From Phoronis australis (taxonomy: Eukaryota > Phoronida > Phoronidae), in the NCBI GenBank assembly GCA_002633005.1, contig NMRA01000235.1, positions 126,302 to 173,716 on the forward strand: 47,415 nt of DNA, in the 5' to 3' direction. How positions within the stretch are numbered: position 1 is the stretch's first letter; every line of letters starts with the position of its first letter. The translations under genes were made by a program, and so were the position numbers. Positions 1-9,600 of this stretch are shown piece after piece. The notes under the pieces were generated by a model. The model was not told where the DNA came from. It did not search any database and was given only the letters and a program-made list of their open reading frames with translations.

Positions 1-132
1 GACATGGCACAGTGTCAGTTTAGACATGGCACAGTGTCAGTTTAGACATGGCACAGTGTCAGTTTAGACATGACACAGTGTCAGTTTAGACATGGCACAG
101 TGTCAGTTTAGACATGGCACAGTGTCAGTTTA
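1..132 (+). repeat. 22-bp minisatellite at left edge
   Basis: Six units of GACATGGCACAGTGTCAGTT plus TA, with one substitution in unit 4. It probably continues beyond the window. It lies in the ANKLE1 intron after the exon at 466-675. Confidence 0.95.
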
Positions 133-465
133 CAAAAAAATGAGAAAATAAAATTCCACCAGTCCTCCATATTTGAATAAACAAGACTTTCCATCACATT
201 TACTTCATTTATGGGTGATGCCAACAATGTGTCACTTGTAGGAGTTTCGCAACTCACTACACAGGGTTTCCTAGTTTTGGCGATCTCGATTCCTGTTCCT
301 ATGGGTATTTTACCAGGTTGCATTTGGCAAGTTAAATGACTATATGTTGTTTCTGTTTTAAATGTAAGAAACTCACCTCCCATAATGTATCTGTAATGCA
401 CGATTATGATGCCGCAGATTATATAAGAGCAAATTTGATCTATAAACCGTTACACGCACACCTAC

Positions 466-675
466 CCATCCCTCTTGCCCTAGATGGCAGATTTTTTGTA
501 ACTCGTGGATCCAACAAAAGGTAGTCAAATGAAGTTTTCGAAATTCCTTCGCGCCATTTCCTTGACGGATCTGGAGAGTGAAACAGGTTACACATGTCAC
601 CCTCCCACATACTGAGATCAGAGTCAGACACATCGAGACCTCCGTTGAGAGCAGCTCTCAATTCTGGTAGGATTT
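466..675 (-). CDS. ANKLE1: ANKLE1 exon: start of GIY-YIG nuclease domain
   Basis: The acceptor TTTTTCAG lies just above 675, and the exon continues the phase of the preceding LEM exon. The peptide opens ILPELRAALNGG and contains PDPSRKWREG, then SFDYLLLDPRVTKNLP. In ANKLE1 this segment leads straight into the nuclease fold: YLLLDPR takes the place of the GIY strand, and a YVGKGK strand follows in the next exon. I place the donor at GTAGGT below 466, which leaves phase 1. A different donor a few bases away is possible. No matching next exon is visible in 1-465. Confidence 0.8.
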
Positions 676-3600
676 CTGAAAAATGAACAAATTTTGTCAT
701 GGAACTCGTTTTCGGCAAAATCAAAACGATGCAAACAATTTTTGTTGCCTACACACTATGGCAGCTAAAACATGCAAGATGCTCAAGGCATGAGATGTAC
801 CAGTGCAAGTGCTTGACGTGTAAACGCAGTATGATCCAGATTATCATTACAAGGACACCACTGAATATCATCTGCCCTGTGAGGTAGTGCAACTTTTTCC
901 CAGCTACAGAGTCAAAACAAGGAAAATAACTGGTACCAAGCAGCATGTACGTTATTTTGAATTATTTTGTTTGTGGTGGATAAGACATGTCCACATGACA
1001 CACCTATCCAGATTTAAACTGCTTCAAAGTGGCTATAACTGCGTGGTGCACCTTAAAACCAAGCACTAATCTTTTTACAATATTAGAACAGAAAAGTTTG
1101 AACAGTTGCATATTATATTTCCTAAAAAGTGATATAATTATTTTGTTCAAGGTCGCAGTATGGCTATACTGCAGCAGTCCCAAAGCTGTAGAATAATAAC
1201 CACCTTCACATGCCAATAGATGTCATTGGTGGCCTAGATAATACTATTCATATTAAGCCACAAGAGTCGGACCTCAAAAAGATCAAATCAAAAAATTGTT
1301 TCAACCAAATCCTCTTAATTTTTGTAGTAATTAGGTTACCTGTTTTTGAAACCACATTTCTAGCCAGTGCGGGGTCTTGTCGTAGTCTAACAAGACGATG
1401 TTCATACACATGACGTGTCAACTTGGTGACGGGTCCAGGAGCATCGCCCAGATCCACCAATGACTGCCTCAGATCTTTATTGGTCATTTTCATAATTTCT
1501 AAAGGAATCGCGAGTCGATCCGCTGACTCATCGTGACGTGGTGAATCCTTTTCCATCGACACAGTGATCTTTGACTTCATGTCAACAGTGGTGACGCCAT
1601 GCCTACGAGCTGTCTCTTCACAGAGTTCTGAGCAATCAGGATCATGTTTATTGACCAGGGACAACTCTTTCCAATCCCTAACATCACTTTCAGCTTCTGT
1701 ATTACCACCTAGGCTACCAAGTTCACAAACACCAGATGGCGCCTCTGGCTTCAAGTGCTTCTCTATGAAGCTTGCACCTTCATCGTCTGTGTAGAGGTAC
1801 TCCACAACGGAGCAGTTACTTAAATGAGAGCCCTCTGTGGATGACGTGTCGTCCGTTTCTGACTCAGATGTGAAAAGGGGTTCCAAGACCTTCCCCGAAA
1901 TATCCGGCGGAGCCCACCGACTTTTGACAGGCGTATTTGACAGTTTCAGTCCACTTAAAAATCCGAGGATGTCGCTAGGACTAGACACAGTGCCTGCGTG
2001 CTCATGTTGTAAAGATACAACACCTCCGGTTTTCACAGTACCATGACTCAAGCGACTGTCACATGTGTGATAACTCTCCACAGAGCCACCATCAGACTCT
2101 GGAGAATCACACACGTCAGTATCGGAGCGGTAGACAGTGAACTGTTGTTTCTTCGAAGACAACTCCGACTTTTCAGCAAAAGTGGACAAAGTCTTGAAAT
2201 TCACTTCCTTGTCCACATTGGCGAAGTCCTTCTCCTCCATATCAACACCGTCCCACACCAGGGTGTCGTTCAAATCCTTTCCATTTTCTTCAGACCTAGT
2301 TAATACTTGGGAATGATCTGGACTCGTTACATCAAAAATATGCTGCATCCGGTCATAGCAGTTCAGGTAGTTTTGCACACGCTCAGTATAGAAACTTCGT
2401 CGACTACGAGTGTTAACTTCCACAGATTTCCGCTTAGTTCTATCATCTGTGTCCTTCAGCCCAACACTCTCACTCCCAATGACACTCAGGCGAGCAGGGC
2501 GCAATACAGAATCACGCTTTGTGTCTTTGGATTCTTTGACAATACAAGGTGACTTGATACCAGAAGAGTGGGTCTCAGCTTCCTGACCTTCGAGTGTGGA
2601 CGATACTTCCGTGATTCGGCTGAGGTCACCAAATTTCTGCTCGTACATGGATCCTTCCAGGACGTCTGTCAAATGTTCGACCAGGGGAGATAATAAAGGA
2701 TTGCGAGCTTGTGATAATCGGGCTGATCGTCGTAAGCGGCGGGTTGTGTAGACATTGTGATCGAATATCTCCGCTGGAAAATAAATGACGGCATGAACAA
2801 TGACATAGTTAGTGAACTACACGAATGTTTTCTATTTCAAGAAGATTTGGTTTGATGAAATCGCTCTAGTCCCTCAATGGTGCCGACCCAAATATGCATG
2901 CTAGATCCTCATATTGGTGCTGTTGATTACGACTAAATTAAATACAAAGTGTCAAAGTGGAAATGATCCAGTCATTTGTATATTCAGTGTTCTCCACAAT
3001 ACCAATTCCAAACTCGATGCAAATTTCTTGAGTTCAATATCAGTAGTCAACACTGTTTTTTCTCTAGTCTATAGCCTTAACATCTCCACTGGAGGTATTT
3101 ATATATATGTTTCAAAAATGTACACTGAACTGGTTAGGTGTGACCAACTTTTTGACACTTAGTAGGGCTTACACGTGAAAACCGCGAATCGTACTCGAAG
3201 TGCCCATTCAGCTGGCGACTGTCTCACGAATAAAAAAATTTGTTGATAAAAGCACATGGCCAGGAAGCCCGCAGTACATACCTGTCACTTGCCATCACAG
3301 ACATTACTCTTTGGGAACTATCCACGAAACTACGTCTACGGGTAGCATATCGGCAAGAAATAAATATTGGGGCTAATTTCAGAAAGTTTCTAATGCTGTA
3401 AAAATGTTACATTATTTTTAAGAGGGATTGCCTTATTAATCACTTGTTTAATGTATTCATAATTGGTGTTTTTAAAGTAAAATACCTGATAAAATTCCCC
3501 AATAATAGTGGACAACTCCTCCCCCGAATCTCCTGGAAAATAACTCAGGCTGTCACACATTCAGTCACCCAGCGACTCAATGTCATTCGGCCTTAAGGCC

Positions 3601-6600
3601 CTACCGAGACAATTCTCACATGTTTTAATAGTAGATGTGATTAGCGAGTGCTAAATAAAACGCGTTCTCATGATACTGCTTGTGTTATTTCTTAAGTTAC
3701 AATGCACACCTAAATTGTTAGGCATACGTTGCGCTTACTCCGGTAAATGAATGCTGATGACACGCACTCGCTCACTCACTCACGCAGACAATCTTTAAAA
3801 CAAAGGTCACGTGACTACGACATGTGTGTTCATCCAGAGATTTTTCTCATGTTGAACCTATGTTGTTCTTAATACCGACTCCACACTGTCCACAGGAACT
3901 TAAAATCTTAGGGACGCTATATGGAAAACGTAAGTGAGGATTTCAGGTAATTTGTTAAGTCGAAACTATATTTTTATTTAAGCGAGGCAGCGGTGCTTCA
4001 GCGAGTTTTCTTCCTGGGATTTCAGCACAATTTTCTGTAAAATGATCGTAGATTAACAACGAAACTTGATAGCAATGTGCCAGTTTTGTAGAAAGTCTGT
4101 CATAGGCTACAGATACATGTACATCACATAACGTAAATTCGATGAATCCTAGCTTCCAATTTCACCCATTTTGGACACCGGGTTTTAACCGCCTTGGGTT
4201 ACAATGAGCACCTCCCCCGAAACGAATTTTTCTAAGCGCCTCGAGTGCCTTATTACGGTGAAAACGTTACTGTTAATTGCCGCTTAGTAAAGTGAACTAG
4301 GTTTACCGTTGGTAAAATCAGTCTCTGAGTAGATGCTGAGGGCTGAAGTACAAAGCCGGCAAATAGTTTTAAACCTGGCGCGGCAATTTTCAAACTTGGC
4401 GTGCTTTCCCAAAAGTCGACATGGCAAAATCCAAACTCGTTACCGCATCAAGTCAAAACAGGTCGTGGAGAACACTGATATTTGATAAAATGCAATGAAA
4501 CAAACAATATGCTTATTATCTTAATCCACTAACCTTATTTGTCAGCTTTACATATAAAATTGGTAACAATCGTTACTTGATTGATCAGCTTGAACATTGT
4601 GATGTAATTTCCAGCTTGGAAAAGGTAACTGCATAAAGATTATTCAAGTTTGTCGGATTAAGTATCATAGATTACCCAGACTCTTATGCTCCCGACCATC
4701 AGATGGGGATGGCTCTGTTGATGTACATGGACTGGACTGTTCGCTACTACATTTAGAAGAAGACGCAGACTCTAGGTCAAGTCTGGACCCCTGTAGTGCG
4801 TGGTCGAGTTCCCCCACACTTGAGCAGTCACTGTAACGCGAACTAAGGCGAGATGTCGACGNCATTTTCTTCAGACCGAGTTAATACTTGAGAATGATCT
4901 GGACTCGTTACATCAAAAATATGCTGCATCCGGTCATAGCAGTTCAGGTAGTTTTGCACACGCTCAGTATAGAAACTTCGTCGACTACGAGTGTTAACTT
5001 CCACAGATTTCCGCTTAGTTCTATCATCTGTGTCCTTCAGCCCAACACTCTCACTCCCAATGACACTCAGGCGAGCAGGGCGCAATATAGAATCACGCTT
5101 TGTGTCTTTGGATTCTTTGACAATACAAGGTGACTTGATACCAGAAGAGTGGGTCTCAGCTTCCTGACCTTCGAGTGTGGACGATACTTCCGTGATTCGG
5201 CTGAGGTCGCCAAATTTCTGCTCGTACATGGATCCTTCCAGGACGTCTGTCAAATGTTCGACCAGGGGAGATAATAAAGGATTGTGAGCTTGTGATAATC
5301 GTGCTGATCGTCGTACACGGCGGGTTGTGTAGACATTGTGATCGAATATCTCCGCTGGAAAATAAATGACGGCATGAACAATGACATAGTTAGTGAACTA
5401 CACGAATGTTTTCTATTTCAAGAAGATTTGGTTTGATGAAATCGCTCTAGTCCCTCAATGGTGTCGACCAAATATGCACGCTAGATCCTCATATTGGCGC
5501 TGTTGATTATGACTAAATTAAATACAAGGCGTCAAAGTGGAAATGATCCAGTCATTTGTATATTCAGTGTTCTCCACAATACCAATTCCAAACTCGATGC
5601 AAATTTCTTGAGTTCAATATCAGTAGTCAACACTTGTCTTTTCTCTAGTCTATAGCTTTAACAGGTATTTATATATATATGTTTCAAAAATGTACACTGA
5701 ACGGGGTAGGTGTGACCTACTTTTTGACACTTTGTAGGGCTTACACGTGAAAACCGCGAATCGTACTCGAAGTGCCCATTCAGCTGACGACTGTCTCACG
5801 AATAAAAAAATTTGTTATTAAAAGCACGTGGCCAGGAAGCCCGCGGTACATACCTGTCACTTGTCATCACAGACATTACTCTTTGGGAACTATCCATGAA
5901 ATTGCGTCTACGGGTTACGTTATTTTTAAGAGGGATTGCTTTATTAATCACTTGTTTAATGTATTCATAATTGGTGTTTTTTAAGTAAAATACCTGATAA
6001 AATTCCCCAATGATAGTGGACACCTCCGCCCCCAAATCTCCTGGAAAATAACTCAGACTGTCACACATCCAGTCACCCAGCGACTCAATGTCATTCGGCC
6101 TTAAGGCCCTACCGAGACAATTCTCAAATGTTTTAATAGTAGATATGATCAGCGAGTGCTAAATAAAACGCGTTCTCATGATACAGCTTGTGTTATTTCT
6201 TAAGTTACAATGCACACCTAAATTGTTAGGCATACGTTGCGCTTAATCCGGTAAATGAACGCTGATGACACGCACTCGCTCGCTCACTCACACACGCAGA
6301 CAATCTTTAAAACAAACGTCACGTGACTACGGCATGTGTGTTCATCCAGAGATTTTTCTCATGTTGCTGGGTACAATCTTGAGCAGTTTTGAACCTATGT
6401 TGTTCTTAATACTGACTCCACACTGTCCACAGGAACTTAAAATCTTAGTGACGCTATTTGGAAAATGTAAGTGAGGATTTCAGGTAATTTGTTAAGTCGA
6501 AACTATATTTTTATTTAAGCGAGGCAGCGGTGTATCATCGAGTTTTTGCCCTGGGATTTCAGCACAATTTTCTGTAAAATGATCGTAATTTAACAAGAAA

Positions 6601-9600
6601 CTTGATAGCAATGTGCCACTGTTTTGTAGAAAGTCTGTCATAGGCTACAGATACATGTACATCACATAACGTAAATTTGATGAATCCTAGCTTCCAATTT
6701 CACCCATTTTGGACACCGGGTTTTAACCGCCTTGGGTTACAATAAGCACCTCCCCGAAACAAATTTTACTAAGCGCCTCGGGTGCCTTATTATGGCGAAA
6801 ACGTTACTGTTAATTGCCGCTTAGTAAAGTGAACTACGTTTACCGTTGGTAAAATCAGCCTCTGAGTAGATGCTGAGGGCTGAAGTACCAAGCCGGAAAA
6901 TAGTTTTTAACCTGGCGCGGCAATTTTCAAACTTGACGTGCTTTCCCAAAACTCGACATAGCAAAATCCAAACTCGTTACCCCATCAAGTCAAAACAGGT
7001 CGTGGAGAACACTGATATTTGATAAAATGAAATGAAACAAACAATATGCTTATTATCTTAATCCACTAACCTTATTTGTCAGCTTTACATATAAAATTGG
7101 TAACAATCGTTACTTGATTGATCAGCTTGAACATAGTGATGTAATTTCCAGCTTGGAAAAGGTAACTGCATAAAGATTATTCAAGTTTGTCGGATTAAGT
7201 ATCATAGATTACCCAGACTCTTATGCTCACGACCATCAGATGGGGATGGCTCTGTTGATGTACATGGACTGGACTGTTCGCTACTACATTTAGAAGAAGA
7301 CGCAGACTCTAGGTCAAGTCTGGACCCCTGTAGTGCATGGTCGAGTTCCCCCACACTTGAGCAGTCACTGTAACGCGAACTAAGGCGAGATGTTGACGAA
7401 CGGCTGTGACCATCGAGCCAGGATAGGTTACTTCCACATGAAGAGCGCGGTGAACTCACTAGCAAATTGAGAAACAGCAATTTCATGTCTTACTTATATT
7501 AATATTGACAATATTTATTTAGCAAACTTCGCCCAACTACTTGATCAAGATTGGCTACCATGTCAAATTTTTTTCATAAATTCAACCAAATGCAAGAAGC
7601 GCAGACTGAACTTAAAATCATCAGAGACAGTTGACATTCCTGAAAAACATTAAGCAAGCCCAGCCATTTGCCATAGATTCTTACTTACATTCAACCCATG
7701 AATATTGTGGTACATCGTCAGCAAACACTTGTACATCATTGTCTTCATAGAGACGCAACAGATCTACACAGCTTTGTTCACCAAACTTTGTCGCCATGGA
7801 GATTGCATTCTCTTCTTCCTGCAACAATGTCATTTACCTTAATACATATGTTACCATTAATCTCAATAAATATGCTACCATTAATCTCAATACATATGCT
7901 ACTATTTAGGGAATACTCCAGCACAGATATTGGCCTGGGCTCAAGCTATCTTTTTGTACTTGAAATTAAAATTATACTTTAACATTATTTTACTTTAATA
8001 TTACAACACGGTAGGTAACCGTAGTCTTGTGCTTGAGTATACTATGTATGGTCTGTGCAGATTAGTGGCCATTACAAGAGCGCACTTGATGACCCTTAAA
8101 ATTAGAACAACAAACGTGAGATTTCAGGTAAAAACTCAAAAGTTCGAATTCATATTTGAACTTTTATGGTGGTGTCATCAAGTGCCAGGACTGGACAGTC
8201 ATCCACATAAACTACAGTGTACTCCACGATATTTGACAATGTACTTATTGTTATGTTCCAAGTATGCGAATGGAAAAAATCACGTAACAGTGAAAATTGT
8301 GCTGGAAAATCAAAAAGTCAACGATACTAACAAAGTCATTGAGGTACGGATCCCCGCCGTTCTGAAGTAGCAATTGTAGACACTCCAGTTTCCCATTGCT
8401 AGCGGCAACGTGAAGTGGCGTCATGCCATTTAGAGTGCAGCTACAAAAGACAACGTAATGCGAGTCTCAAACAAAGTTAAAAGTTTACATTTATTCCAAC
8501 CCGGAATATGACTTAACAGTTACTGTTCTGGGAACATGACGTGAAAGTTACTGTTTTTGGAACATGGCTTGTTCTGGGGTCCATTTTATCAAAAGTACGC
8601 ACGTTGAAACAGATTGCTAATGCATGGCTTGTGAAAGCTGTAATTCAGCGTCAATATAAAAATTTGTCGGCTTTGGCAGTTTCAAAGTTTCATCCAGATA
8701 ATGTACCCACCACCCTCTTAGCTATGACCGTATATTTGATCTTAGTTTGTTAAAATGGCAGCTGCACTTGGTATACAGAGTGGTATACAAGTGTTTTGTT
8801 GAACTCGGAGTGCTTAGATTTCTAGTGCATTTGGTGAATGTTGCAAGCACTTGTGATTGGAAATATCTCTGGGAATGAAAACAATTTGGACTCAATGATT
8901 CTCTAAGTATAGAATGTAATGTGTTCAAGTTTGTACGTGTTCCTAAACTTTCAAAGACAGTAAGTTGATTGTTTTAACAATCTAATACGAGTAACACTGT
9001 CGTTTTATTCAATAAATCTTGCTACTAGTTTGACATTATTAAAAAATAAATCTTTTAAGAGAAAAAGTGTTTACCTCACATTAGGATTAGCTCCATGTCC
9101 AAGCAGCAATCTCGTGAACTCCAGAGAGAGGGCTGAATCATTACCTACTGCCAAGTGTATAGCGGTCAGTCCATCGGTCAGTGCAACGTTAGGATCAGCT
9201 CCAACCTTCAACAGTCTCGCAGCAGCACTGCAATGAAAACATGGAATGCCGGAAAAAGCTAAAATTATAAAATTCTCTGGGAGACCAACTGTTTTGCACT
9301 GAAGACAAAACACGATTTGAAGAAATGTTTGTCCTTATATGCATTACATAGATACAACACCCAAAATGTTGGACTTGAGAACTCTTTGTAAGTGTTTGGC
9401 GTGGAAACAGTTAATTATGTCTGGTGTAGGCTACTTATTGTTATGAAATTGGTCTCAAAACGTTCAAAAATAATTCTGATTTCTGGATTCAGAAAGAACT
9501 GACATTTGCTTTTTTCCTCAGATCAAGATCATAAAATTTCAGGTCACACCCACGATCTGTAATCTTATGCAATACAGTTCCAAATCCAAAAATAAAATTT

